NCBI RefSeq assembly: GCF_905475395.1
Contig: NC_058339.1
Coordinates: 13,214,001-13,278,000, forward strand
DNA length: 64,000 bases
DNA from: Chrysoperla carnea
Lineage: Eukaryota; Arthropoda; Insecta; Neuroptera; Chrysopidae
Reading direction: 5' to 3'
This document shows positions 35,501 to 47,300 of this stretch, one piece after another. The notes under the pieces are model-generated. The model was given only the letters and a program-made list of their open reading frames with translations, ran no database searches and had not been told where the DNA came from. Within the stretch, counting starts at the first letter, position 1, and each line of letters begins with the position of its first letter. The position numbers and the translations under genes were made by a program.

Positions 35501-38500
35501 TTATAAGAAAATTTCGTTGCACTTACTTATTTATGTTTGTAATTTGATCCGTTCCAGATCCTTTTAGAAGAAATGTTTGCCCTTCATGAGAAATAAATCC
35601 AGCTTGTGCTCTAGCATCCGGTAGACCAGATTCAGATCGTTGTGCTTGGATCCATTGTATACCAGTATCCGGATACAATAATGTTACATACGAATTATTG
35701 CCATTACTTCCAATAGCTACTTGAAATGTATTCACTTTATCATTTTGATTTGCATAATATCCAACTTCATACCATGTTGCTATGAATACACTGGTCGCTT
35801 CAAAGTCCGTTGAATTTGAAAATGAATTATGTATATTAATATTGAAACGATATAAAATACCAGAATCATTTGTTTCTCTGTACGATACAAAACCTGAGGT
35901 TCTTGTATCGATGTTTGTGTATAATGGAGCAATAACTGCATAATCTAATGGAAATTGGACGTTGATGAAAATTGGTATGTCCGTATCAAAAGATAATAAT
36001 CCTTTTGTATTGACCTAAACAGACGTAAAAACAATTAAAAATGTGAAACAATAATGCAAACACTTCATTCTGAATACACCGTATTCGTTTCTTTCTTTCC
36101 CTCTAAAAAACTTTCTTTAAACCAGGTCCGTAACTAGGGCGTGGCAAAGGAGGTATCCCCGCCACCGGCGGGAATTTTCGATAACACAGGCAAATTTGAT
36201 CCGATCTTATTGGATTTTTTTTTGAAACCCACTAATTTTGGGTCATTCTTTTCAGTTACGATGTCAGTTTTTGGCTAGCTATCACTTATGTGCCTAATTC
36301 CGGGAACCGGACTCCATATTCTCGAAACCTATTATAGATAGGTTAATTTTAATCTTAAATTTGAAAAGTATGACTGAAATTTAGTAGGATTACATACTTG
36401 GTTTATCAAAATTGCCAATATGGTACTAATAAAGTATCGCGGCCACGCGTGTCATTGGTTTACCATGCTTCCCCTATGGTAAATAAACTTTGTATTCATA
36501 TAGTTGTCTATTACATATCTAGTAATCTATTTCATGAATTTAAGAGTAATCCAAAATAGATTGCCACTAAGGTACAACACTTTACCGTATCATAAAAACT
36601 ATGTTCTTCATTAAAAAAAAAATAAAAACATTGAAATAAAATTCGGTGAATCACACAGATACAAATCGTTTAAAATTGTAATGCATCTCATTCAAAAAAC
36701 ATAAATGGTATATTGACTTTAATTTTCTAAGAATATTCATTTAATTAAAATGAATGCAAGCAACTGTAAAAAGTAATTTTAAATGAATATTATTATGCGG
36801 GCCGGGACACAGTACGGCGGGTTTTGTTTTAAAAGCGTTTTATTACTATCATATTCATTAACATAAATGACTAATTACATTTTATATATGAAATTTAAGA
36901 AATATTAAAATACATAGTTGTTTGTTTTATGTTATTTAAATTATTGTGAGAGAATGATTTTTATAAAAATTTATACTATAATTATTAATTATTTTAATGA
37001 TATACCATCCATATGTTTTAGCAAATTTTTATACATTATCATTTTATTCAATGGTGAATTTTTATAACACAATTAAATAGGGTATTATGGTTATTTAAAA
37101 ATAAATCATGAAATTTGAAAAAAGTTAAAATTTATGTAAAAATATACTTAAATATTCTGATTTTGAGTCATAAAAGCACATTTTTCTTGTAAAATATTAA
37201 AATTAAAAATCGTAATTTTTAAACCTGAAACGCGGGTAAGCCCTGCTGTGATGTCATAGCGGTATGAGTCATATACCATCAATTAGTTCAGTGTAGACAG
37301 CTGGGTATAATGTATACATAGATAATAAGTATTTGTATTTATTATAATCAGATGTCTATGAATATATCTGTCAAATTTATTCGTGTTATTTCGTATAGTG
37401 ATACCCATCAAATTGATAACGTCATCAAATTGGATGCCCGCGTTTTTGACAGTTTAAAAAAGGTTTAAAATTTAATTTAAGTTTTTGGCAAGAAAGCGTG
37501 TGTATTTTTCCGAAATAAATTTTTGGTGGCTTTTTATTAGCAAAATCAACATTTTGAAGTATTTTTTCAAAAATAGTGGAATACCCTATTTAAAATACAA
37601 TTTTTAAAATAATCAATAATTATCTTATTAGATAACTAGCATGACATCCGTCCGCTTCGCTGGGTTTAAAAGTAAAGATCGTCGCGTTTTAGTCTCCACC
37701 TCCTTTTCTCTCACTTATCCACCTTCTATAACACTCGAAATAGTGATAGGGATTTTTTTACACATTCAAAAGTATATGCAGTACAGTTTGCAATTTTTTT
37801 AAATGTAAAATAGTCATAATGCATTGAGTATATCAGAAAACCCTGGTTGCACAGATGGCCATAAATTGTATCTCTCGTTCACACTTTTTACGGAAATCTG
37901 TATGCTTTATAATGCATAAGGGTAAGATAATCACATAGCTTCGGAGTACTTTTTAACCTTATAATTTTAAACGGTGAAAAAAATGAAAGCATTACGAAAT
38001 CGTTAAATTTGATAGGATACTAACTCCAAAAATAGATAGTTAATACAATCACTTTTTAATTTTTGAATATTCATAAAAATTGACTACAAATTCTATAGAT
38101 TTGTTATGTGTATTTATATATTATTCATCGAACTTATTATTAAAAATGAACTTTTAACATACAATTGATAACCTTTTCATATTTAAAAACAATCTTCAAC
38201 ATGACATGAATAACTTACTAAATTTTATGATAATTTTTATACAATTTAATGGTTCAGTTTTTTATTTAATTTATAAATATATTTAAGGCAAATTAAATAC
38301 TTTGTAGAATAATTTTAGCTAAGGAACCTAACAAAAATAAAATTTTCAAACATACGTAAACCGTAAAATATTATAGTCATATTAATTATTAATGACAGTG
38401 GCTATGAAATATTTAAAATTAAGTATCAGCTCCTAACAAATAAGAAATTTTTGTGAAAGTGCCTAATACATCTGTAATTATTTAGTTACTGAAAAGTTCA

Positions 38501-40181
38501 ATATTGATTTACAGTGTATGTTCAATATTGTGGGCAAAAATAATACGGAACCTTTATATATTTTTATATTGATTCTATTTATAAATAATTATATTTGTAA
38601 TTCAAAACTAATCAAAAATATTATAATTATTTGTAGTTTAAATGTTTATTAATAAATAATATATTTGGTAACTAAGTTCACTTAGAAACTAGTTTATTCT
38701 AAAATTCACTGAAAATTAGAGTCATCAAACACAAACTAAACCGATTTTCTTGAAGCTTAGCTATGGAACATTCTCGATCAAGTCACTTCAACCTTTTAGG
38801 AGCTACAATTCCACAGATACACATAGATAAACAAATCAAACTTATAGCACCTCCTTTTTGTGTCGGGAGTTCAACTTATTTTGATATAACATGTCTAAGA
38901 ACCATCAAAAACCTGCTTTCAAATAAAAATCGGTTCAACAGTTTAAAAACTATGGTGCCGCAGACAGACAGACAGACACACATAGCGATCAAACTTATAA
39001 CTTAGTTGTACCATCTTTAAATCAGTAATGATAAGAAAATATCCAAAACAATAAATGATTATATAATATAAACACTAAAGAGTTTCAAACAAAAAACTTT
39101 TGTTTGAAACTCTTTTTCGAGAACTTCACTAATTTAAAAAAATTAAACTTAATCTTTGATAGTTCTCAATGTTCTCATAATAAGTATTTATAATATAAAT
39201 TTTTATGGCGGGAAAAATTTAATAAAATATTTTTAGAAATTACAGTCAGAAAGAAAACATCAATGTAATAAAACCCTCTAAATGTTATATATTCAAATAT
39301 TTTATGCTTATTTTGCGCGTGCACGGCACCGGCGAGGCGTACAATTACTTACCCCGTCAGCACTCACGTCAAACGTTCGGTAATATTTAGTCACGTGATG
39401 CGAAATTCGCTCACTTTTCGCTTTGTAAATCATAACCTCTACATAATTTTATATAAATTTAAATTTTAATACACTAATTAAAAATAGTTTGATTACAAGA
39501 TTATTGAAAGATGTTTGAGAGTGAAAATATTAGAGCAGAGATAATAATCTAAATAATTAAATTCATTTTAACTAATTTCACCATATTTCTATCACAAGTT
39601 TTTTTAATTTACTGAGTATAACTTATATTAAACTAATGAAAGTATACGAAACGGCCCGAAAATTTCCGGAGTTCATATATTTTTGCTTACAATTTTACTC
39701 TCATGATGAGAAAAAATCTCATTATTCCTGAGGACTTGAAAAAAATATTTCTTTTAAAACTGTAGATATAGATTGTTAAAATCTGAAAAATTCATATTTC
39801 GAAAATTATATGAAGATTAAAAGTTATTTATTTTTTAAATCTAGCGTGAGTTAAATGCTCATTACGCGAGTGCAGACGGGTTAAAAGAAAATCTTCATAT
39901 TTTTTAATTATTTAAAAGATAAATTAAACCTTAAATTGTAATTTTTTTTAAAAGATGAAATAAAATAAACTTACATAAAGTCCCTCATAGGTTTGTCCAT
40001 AAAATTTAATTGGCACATTTAATTGAATTCGTTCCGATGATACTTCAAATCCTTTAGCTAATAATGTGTCAATACCAGCTCCATGTGGATATAGAAAATC
40101 AATACTAATTGTATTTATATATTGAATTGATGATAATAATAATATGACAATAAAGCACACATTTAAATGTCGTACTCCCAT
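29597..40181 (-). CDS. Ndg: Nidogen (entactin), complete, 10 exons
   Basis: Basement-membrane linker between laminin and type IV collagen. Exons: 39975-40181, 35527-36014, 35163-35239, 34943-35095, 33640-34296, 32456-33205, 31862-32005, 30632-31808, 29961-30245, 29597-29834. All junctions are GT-AG and in phase; joined 4176 bp, 1391 residues, near the fly and human lengths. Order: signal peptide (1-25, ending near INTIS); NIDO domain (to ~250, with YWYE-like and GLWMFHI end); one EGF; G2F beta-barrel (~309-525); four EGFs in exon 6, including calcium-type DVNECSTGTHYC; a Ser/Thr spacer; two short Cys-rich pieces (CWCPPGF, CFCPSGYY); six EGFs in exon 8; YWTD propeller (blades YWSD, IFWAD, IFWSD, LCYAD, FYWTD); a final Cys-rich module ending CNDV. 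Introns hold a SINE, a minisatellite, a satellite and MITEs. The thyroglobulin-1 domain of vertebrates is not evident. Confidence 0.97.
33238..33553 (+). mobile_element. tRNA-derived SINE 1, copy c, with 12-bp target duplication
   Basis: Element 33250-33541 is flanked by identical TAGTATTAAAAT (33238-33249 and 33542-33553). The head has an intact A box (TTAGCTCAGTTGG) and B box (GGTTCGATTCC) for RNA polymerase III. The body is non-coding and the tail is CCTAA units. The element is antisense to nidogen and fills most of the intron between exons 5 and 6; its left duplication lies 32 bp from the 3' splice site at 33205. The head does not close a tRNA acceptor stem, so it is not a tRNA gene. It is the youngest-looking SINE in the window. 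Confidence 0.92.
34637..34850. repeat. 74-bp minisatellite in nidogen intron
   Basis: Nearly three units with 74 bp period ('acttgtatt' at 34641, 34715 and 34789), each with 'ataccaggttttagtaaaaa' and 'gtttatttcattattatta'. Units differ by only a few bases, so the array is young. It lies between nidogen exons 4 and 5. Confidence 0.9.
36130..36415. repeat. 316-bp satellite family, cluster 3 (partial unit) in nidogen intron 1
   Basis: Contains the family blocks 'actaattttgggtcattctt', 'gtgcctaattccgggaacc' and 'agtaggattacatacttggt', less than one full unit. Its left border is preceded by 'ccaggtccgtaactagggcg' (about 36122), resembling 'cagggccgtaacgagggc' at the left border of cluster 4 (54832). 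This suggests the satellite is carried inside a larger element. Confidence 0.65.
37641..37870 (-). mobile_element. Helitron 3' region (fragment) in nidogen intron 1
   Basis: Minus-strand reading gives GCGAAGCGGACGG, a short spacer and a terminal GCTAGT, the Helitron 3' signature. The adjacent block 'aatagtcataatgcattga' corresponds to the block upstream of the 3' end in the complete copy at 14540-14955. The 5' end was not found. Confidence 0.5.
39347..39885. mobile_element. piggyBac-like MITE, complete copy
   Basis: Ends are TTACCCCGTCAGCACTCACG on the left and, on the opposite strand, TTAACCCGTCTGCACTCGCG on the right, where TTAA is the target site (mutated to TTAC on the left). Length about 539 bp, no open frame. 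Its left end matches 13830-13979 and its right end matches 63257 onward, which carries piggyBac-type coding sequence. It lies in nidogen intron 1, close to exon 1. Confidence 0.75.
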
Positions 40182-40689
40182 TGTTAGTAGTTAAACGGTT
40201 GGTAATACGTTAACTACTTGCGCGATAAAATATATTATTTAAACTTGTTGTTCCCTGTTTTACACTCATGTTTGATCTCCCACCAATCACATATCAAATA
40301 TTATTGAAACTCTAAACTGGTCTCGAACTAAGGTTTGTTGAATCATCATTCATATTCATCAATTATTATTGAAGAGCTCATTTGTATTATTTGTTCATTG
40401 TTATCATAAAAATAATTATCATAAATAAATCTTTACATTTTCAACTAAAAAAAAAAATATACTCCATTGTGTGTGTATTGGACAAATTCAGTATTAAACA
40501 GCATTCTTTTTAAGTTTATTCAACTATCTGCTTTTTTTTCAATCGACTCGATTTATCTTCTTAACTTCAATTACAAAACTGAATCACGTTTTGAGGACGT
40601 TATTTATATATTATTATTATCATTTCCTAAAAGCTTAAGAAATGATTTTTTTTATTTAAAAGTATCTTTTTCTTGGTTTTCCTTTCGAG

Positions 40690-41060
40690 TTCGTAAATGA
40701 GCAACATAGGTCTACTGGGTCTCGATTTTTTGCAATTTTCTCAAGGGAAAAAATTTTTATGTATCGATTGGATGCATAGTTTCTGAGAAAATCGCTCTTT
40801 GTGTCCAATTTTGGGTTATAACTCAAAAGCCAAGCTTCCAATCATTAAATAAACTCGATTTTCCCCTTAGAAAAAATCCAAAAAATCGGGAAAAAGTTTT
40901 TGTTTCCGATTTCGATAAAACTCTGTATATAAGGTAATTTTGATCCTAAAAATACAAAAATCGGGTGTATGTATCGATTAGATGTATAGTTTCTGAGAAA
41001 ATCGCTCTTTGTGTCCATTTTTGGATTATATCTCAAAAGCCACGCATTCAATAGTTAAAT
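40690..41060. repeat. Dispersed repeat B, copy 3 (tandem pair)
   Basis: A unit of about 210 bp is repeated. 'tagtttctgagaaaatcgct' followed by 'ctttgtgtcca' occurs at 40778 and about 40987, each followed by 'ctcaaaagcca' and 'aataaa'. The paired minus-strand open frames here arise from the duplication, not from coding constraint. Confidence 0.6.
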
Positions 41061-43253
41061 AAAATAAATAATTTTTTGACAGTAAATTTTTACTCAGCAC
41101 TTAAAGGTATATTTTATTAGTAATATTTTCTTATAATGTTGTTTTAGCTCTTACTTTAGGAACTTTAATTCCATTAATCCCACTCATAGCAAAATAAATA
41201 GTCTACTATTCATTTTGCCAACTTTTTTTTATGTACTCACCTACTAATATATAAAAAGGAATAAAACTTCTTAAACTTTGTATTTGATTCTGAATCCATT
41301 CATTTTGTTGTCTTTTTGTAGGTACCTATTTCTTACGGGAAGAACTTGATATGTTAAATGTTTCTAATTGGCAGGACCTCAGGAGTCGATGTGGCCTAAG
41401 ATATCTCCATGATGATTGCTTTTGAATTATGGAATCATGCCGGATTGTCAAGTGTCAACTCACAATAAATTATTTTAAATAACATCGTATCATGCTGAAT
41501 GCTTAACTAGATAAATATTTCCCTTCAGTCGACTATACATAACAATTTTATTGAATAAAAACTTACCTGTTATTCATCTATAATATTTGAAAATAAAAAA
41601 AACTTTTAATTTTTGTAAATAAGTTACTTTATATTGTTCATGAAAAATGCTTCATTGAATAGATCTCATCTTCATGAAATGAACAAATATTTTGACTGCG
41701 TTCCGTTCTACACTACGAGCACTGCTCAATGTTCTTACTGGAAAGAAAATCGTTCCGATATAGACTACCAGTGCACTGCCGCAGTACCGCAAGGAATTTA
41801 ATGACGGCATGAATCACCGCCATTTCTGTATTTTTGCTGTGTGATTAATTGTATATTTAATAATGGCTTCAAATGATGTAATTATTGGTGTCACTGAATG
41901 ATGTATTAAAATATGCTAATGACAAAATTTTCCTACCAAAAACTATTGTCTACTAATTCTTGATTAAGGTAACGTGCATAAGAATTAAGTTGTTTCGAAA
42001 ATGTTGATTTTTATTCTGCTCATACTCGTTGATGCAACAGTATTTAATTTTATAAATTAAATACTGTCGACAATATAAAGTAACTTCAGTTTCGCTTTAA
42101 TTTTCAACTTATGGATTCTAAACGTACAGCTCAAGAAATATGTCTCTTTATTTAATCTAAATTAAAATGATCAATCCTAAAATATTAAAATATTAATGAA
42201 AATATTAAAATACGAAACGAATAATCAAAAATCCTTTGAATGCATTCGAATACATTAAAATGCACTATTACATCTATGTCTAATCTTTGAAATATGCACA
42301 TTTATTTAGCCCTCTTCACACACGGCACTGCTCCGTATACGATACTGTTTTTCACGGTAAACTCTAAGATGTTTCCAAATACTTGTTTGTGTAAATAATT
42401 AGCTGTTTTTAAATCTCACAGAAAAGAAATCATGCCTAATTTCGGGAATCTGGTATGTCCTAAAATATTTATATAAATACAGGTGATTTTTGAAATAGTT
42501 TCCTTCATTACATTTCGCAAACGGAATGAAAAGTCAAAAAACGCTAAAAAACTTATTGGCTTCGGTTTTTAGGGGGTGAAAATACAATATTAAATTTTTT
42601 TAAACGAGGACGTTTCACTGTCAAACCACATCTTGCATTTTTATATCCATATTGCATTCCAAACATCCAAATATATTTGTATCATTATTTTTGGAGGAGA
42701 CTATTGCCTAATTATATGAAAATTATATATAAAAATGTTCCCTAATTTTTTTCAGTAACTTATTATAAACGGAAAAATTGATTGAAAATATTAAAATGAG
42801 TCAATTTGGTAGGTATGTGCTATGAACTTCTTTTCTCATTATCAGTCATGCTATTATGTATGCCCATCTTGGTGGTAGATTGATTACGATTAATGTTTCA
42901 TGCTTTTATTCGACTTTGTATATAAATACACAGGAGTATGATTTCGAAATTACTAGCGATAGTATCGTATAACTGAGAAGCACCATTTGTAGGAGAGTCT
43001 AATTATTCCTATCACCAAATAGAATTCTGATCGAATCTAGAAATAATTAAAACAACAACAAAAACAAAACAGAATTTTTTTTAAAAAAAGTTCATGTATA
43101 TTTAAGACCATAAGCAACATCTAACAATTTTTTTAATAATTATTTTACCTATAAAATATTTTATAATTGATAATATTATACAATAAGTATCAGGAAAAAT
43201 AACATTTTCATACTTTAAAATATATTTTATCGAATATATTTAAAGCATAAGGA

Positions 43254-43940
43254 TACGGAAGCCTGAATGTCTCAATAGCTTTTTTTTAAAAGTGTCTACC
43301 CACAAATATAAAACAAACTAGTTCACTTTCAACAAGTGCACTTGTGACTTGTGGGACATTATGGAAACAAACCTTTTTGAAAATGACAGTCGGTAATGAC
43401 TATTATTTAATAAGCCACTACCGAAACTGTCTGGAATTATTAATTATTGTATGTCCGGATTTAATGATAATGTTTATAATTTGTCTTACGTAGTTAGTTA
43501 AAATTTTTTATTAATATTATTTAAAAAATATAATGCTTTAATTAGCTTTTTCCTCAGAAGATTAAAAAAAGATCCGATAGATGGCAGGAAATAAAAATAT
43601 AGGAAATCAAAATATTTTTACCTACCCTAGTTCTGCCATCTATCGGATCTTCTGAGGAAAAAGGCTAATTAAAGCATTATATTTTTTAAATAAGATTAAT
43701 AAAAATTTTTAACTAACTACGTAAGACAAATTATAAACATTATCATTAAATCCGGACATACAATTAGTTTCGGTAGTGGCTAATTAAAGAATAGTCATTA
43801 CCGACTGACATTTTCAAAAAGGTTTGGTTCCATAATGTGCCACAAGTCACAAGTGCACTTGTTGAAAGTGAACTAGTTGGTTTTATATTTGTGGGAAGAC
43901 ACTTTTAAAAAAAAGCTATTGACACATTCAGGCTTCCGTA
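43254..43940. mobile_element. 687-bp foldback element flanked by TA
   Basis: Arms of about 320 bp (43256-43600 and 43630-43938), roughly 95 percent identical in inverted orientation, around a ~40 bp loop. The ends CGGAAGCCTGAATG and CATTCAGGCTTCCG are flanked by TA, the target site of Tc1/mariner-type transposition. A 20 bp-scale insertion near 43430 is the main arm difference. The centre is bounded by GATCCGATAGATGGCAG and its complement. It lies 390 bp past the KIF26 stop codon and could be read through as 3' UTR. Confidence 0.85.
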
Positions 43941-44329
43941 AAAAGGAAGCTTTTTATTATTGCTGACACTTATTGCATATTACAAATACAAAATTGCACA
44001 ATGATTTTTTTTTTCTTATATTTTTGCAAATAATTTCTTTTAACTAGATATAAATAATATAATATGTTTATTTTTTTTTATATAACAAATATGGGTATAA
44101 TTTTTACAAAATTTTCAAATAAATAATTATAATAATTATAAAATCAGTCATAGATTATTTTTAGAGCGAGAAGTAGGGGGTAATAGAAAGATAGAAGTTG
44201 CTAATATTCTTTTGACCGAAAGAATGATTTTGCGATAATTTTTTTTAGAGAGCTTTATAAATTGATTATAATAATTATAAATTTTTTTTTATACAATTTT
44301 ATTAAAAATATTTTTTTTTTATTATTATT

Positions 44330-47300
44330 TTAATTTCGCTGGATATGTTTTTTAGGAGGAGCATCAAAACAAGTAACCATCATGATGTGAGATTTGCAGG
44401 CATCAACGCGTTTTCGTAGAATTATTGTTTCAGCTTCCAAAGCTTCAATATAACCGGGATGACGCCAATCCATGCTTGATTCAACGTGTACTGGATGGAA
44501 CAGATTTATAGGTAATGTTTTCAATCAATCAAAACAGTGCAGGAGTTACACATGCAGGTTGAGAAGAGGGGTATTTTTAAATGAATACAACTTACATTCA
44601 TAATTCCATTGTGATCGTGGAATCATGAGTCTTGCCTTTGCTGCAGCTAATTCAATCTTCAATAATGTTTGCTCATGACATAACGAACGAATCTTCATTT
44701 CTGGAAACCTCATACCATGGAGCCCACAAACTGTACATACCAGCAAAACTATCAATTAAAAATGTGTTTCTGGAGGCTCATCGATATGTTTGCAAGTAAA
44801 TGGATTCAACAGCCACGAACAGAAGGAACGGTCATGCTTGTGTTTGTATTTACCTCCCCGAGTTGGCAATGCGTGTGATCGTCGACTAATATCTGAATCA
44901 ATACTCGAACTTTCACTATCTCTGACTACACTGTCATAACCACTTTCTGCACGACGAGATATTGCTGCTGGACTGTGTTTGGATGTACGTGGTGTAGAAT
45001 CATGGCCACTATCATAACCTTCATTCTGTTGTTGATTCAATTTGATAGCAGCTAGACCCGATCCTATACTTAACATACGTCGGTTCATTCGTTCTTGTGA
45101 TGGTAAACTAGCTGGTGGAGGCAAAGGTTCCGTTATTACTTCACTTGAACCGTTTAATTTTGTTGTTTCATGAAGGTTTTTTGATTCACTTTGGTATTCA
45201 TCGTCGTGATCGGACCCTGATGCTCCATTGCCAGGATGCCTTTCGGTTTCATCTTTTAAGTTCGGATTTGATGCACCATCAGGATGTCGTAATGATGCTA
45301 TATTATAACTATCTCTTGAAACTTTATGACAAAACCTTTGAAATCTACTACCAATATTTGCTAAATTATCATTTGCTAAATGTGTGGCACTTGCAGATAA
45401 TTGCGGATCTGTGTACCAATTTTGGGCAGTTGCTGGTCGTAACATGTTTACTTTACAATTTTCACAAAACTTTTCTTGATCTGGTCTATAGGGTGGTTCA
45501 CTGTAAATACTCCCCGTTTCATGTGCATTACCATATAACATCTCTGACATCGTTAACGAATCACATCTCGATAAAGATCGTTGTTGTTGCTGCTGCTGTC
45601 GATTTTCTTTGTAGGTAAATGAATTCGTAACATTGGCTTTGGCCAATCTATTCGTATATAATTCGTGTAATCGAGCTAATTGTTCAAATTTACGTCTTGA
45701 TGTATCATCTGGATTTACATTTCGTAATAAATCCGGCGCTGGACAATCTGGATCTTCGTAATCATCGCTGTAAATACTGTAAGCTTGCGTATCTGGAAAT
45801 AAATACGTTGAGTTTACGTAATTATTTTTGGGAAAATTTCGTTCTAAATCAGTAAACACAGACATTGAATCTGTGAACGTAGAAACGACCGTTAAGTTTT
45901 CTTGACTTAATATTCTTAATGGATGTTCTTCTGTCATTTGTTTTCCATCATCTAACCCACTTGACAATGTACTCATACAAAGCGCAATATCTTCTTCGGT
46001 GCATTGTAAACAACTGTCCATTGTTGGAACAGGTTCTAAAGGTTCTTCGACTTCAATTATTTCAAGTACTTCATCATCATTATCATCATCAATATCATCG
46101 TTGTAACTTTGATCTTGTATATCAGATCGTTGATCGGAGCCAGAACGTAATCGTTCCTTAATTCGCACGTCTAAACTTTCCATTGAAACTTCACGGCTAC
46201 TAAGTGGTTGAATTAAAGGTAACGCAGGAGGTATTTCTACAACAACTTCTTCATCATCTTCACCATCAATCTCTAACTTTTGATCATCATCTGGTGTTGG
46301 CGGAGTGGGTAACTCTTCATTTGATTTACATTCGGAGATAACATCTGAATTAGCTTTATCACTTGATAATTTGAGACCAGTTCTGATGGTAGATTTTTCC
46401 ACTTCTTGTTTTTTGTAACTGTCCTCAACTAAAGGATTTACCTCTCGAATAGGTTCATCATCTTCACAAGTTTTAAAGGTTGTCATTTCCTTAAAACTAT
46501 GTCCAGATGATAATTTGGATTCAGATCTCTTACTTCGTTGTATTTGAGATGTTTGATTTTCTACCCATTTTCTAATCATACTCTTTTTATGGCTATCCAT
46601 GTATCCATATCCCGTACTAAGCACATTTTGTGGCGGTAATGTTGTAGAATTTACTTGCATTGGACCATCAATCCAAGTTTCCCTCTTTTTTACGTGATGC
46701 GTTTCTTTCATTAAATGCCGTGCTTCTGCAACTTTATGTTTTGAAATTCTAGGTCCATCAATCCATTGTTCATCGCTTGTGTTATGTGTACTAGAATTAT
46801 ATACAGGTATTTTTGTGTTTGATTGTTGTGAGTCTTGTAATGATTTTGAAACAGTTAATTTTGTCCGGACGGGAGATGATTTTGCACTATTTATACAATG
46901 CGCAGGCGATTTATTCGTTGTTTGTGTAGACTGTTTTGTATTTGTTGCGGATAATTTATGTACAGGACTTTTTGATTCATCATGCTTTTGAGAAATTTTT
47001 GTTCGGTGTTCAGCGGAGGAGCCACGAAGTGCTTTACCCATCGCACATCGATTATCACCTGAATTCAAACTTGGAATATAAACAGGTGGATGTTCTCCAT
47101 CAGTTGCATCATCTGCAGGACCAACATAAATAACAGTATCTGCAGATAAATCACTACTGGATGGATCAGGTTCACTACTTGTTCCCGTTGTTCGTGCAGC
47201 TTCCTCACCAGAACTACCACCCGAACCAGCATTAGCACCAACAGGTATAAATTTAAATTTACGCCTTCTCATTCGATGTATTCTTGATGCTAATTGCACT

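Larger units (their letters stand above)
40182..44329. other. Region between nidogen and KIF26
   Basis: The nidogen 5' flank is at its left, the KIF26 3' flank at its right. No gene was recognised. It holds repeat B copy 3 and the large foldback. A less AT-rich patch at about 41690-41830 ('gcactgccgcagtaccgc') has no open frame and remains unexplained. Confidence 0.4.

Noticed and set aside
41690-41830. Possible promoter or exon in a less AT-rich patch
   Set aside because: No open frame, splice sites or known motif; composition alone is not enough.
45115-47133. Several plus-strand open frames
   Set aside because: They lie antisense to the large KIF26 exon, whose motor-end and tail motifs are unmistakable; they are shadows of that coding sequence.
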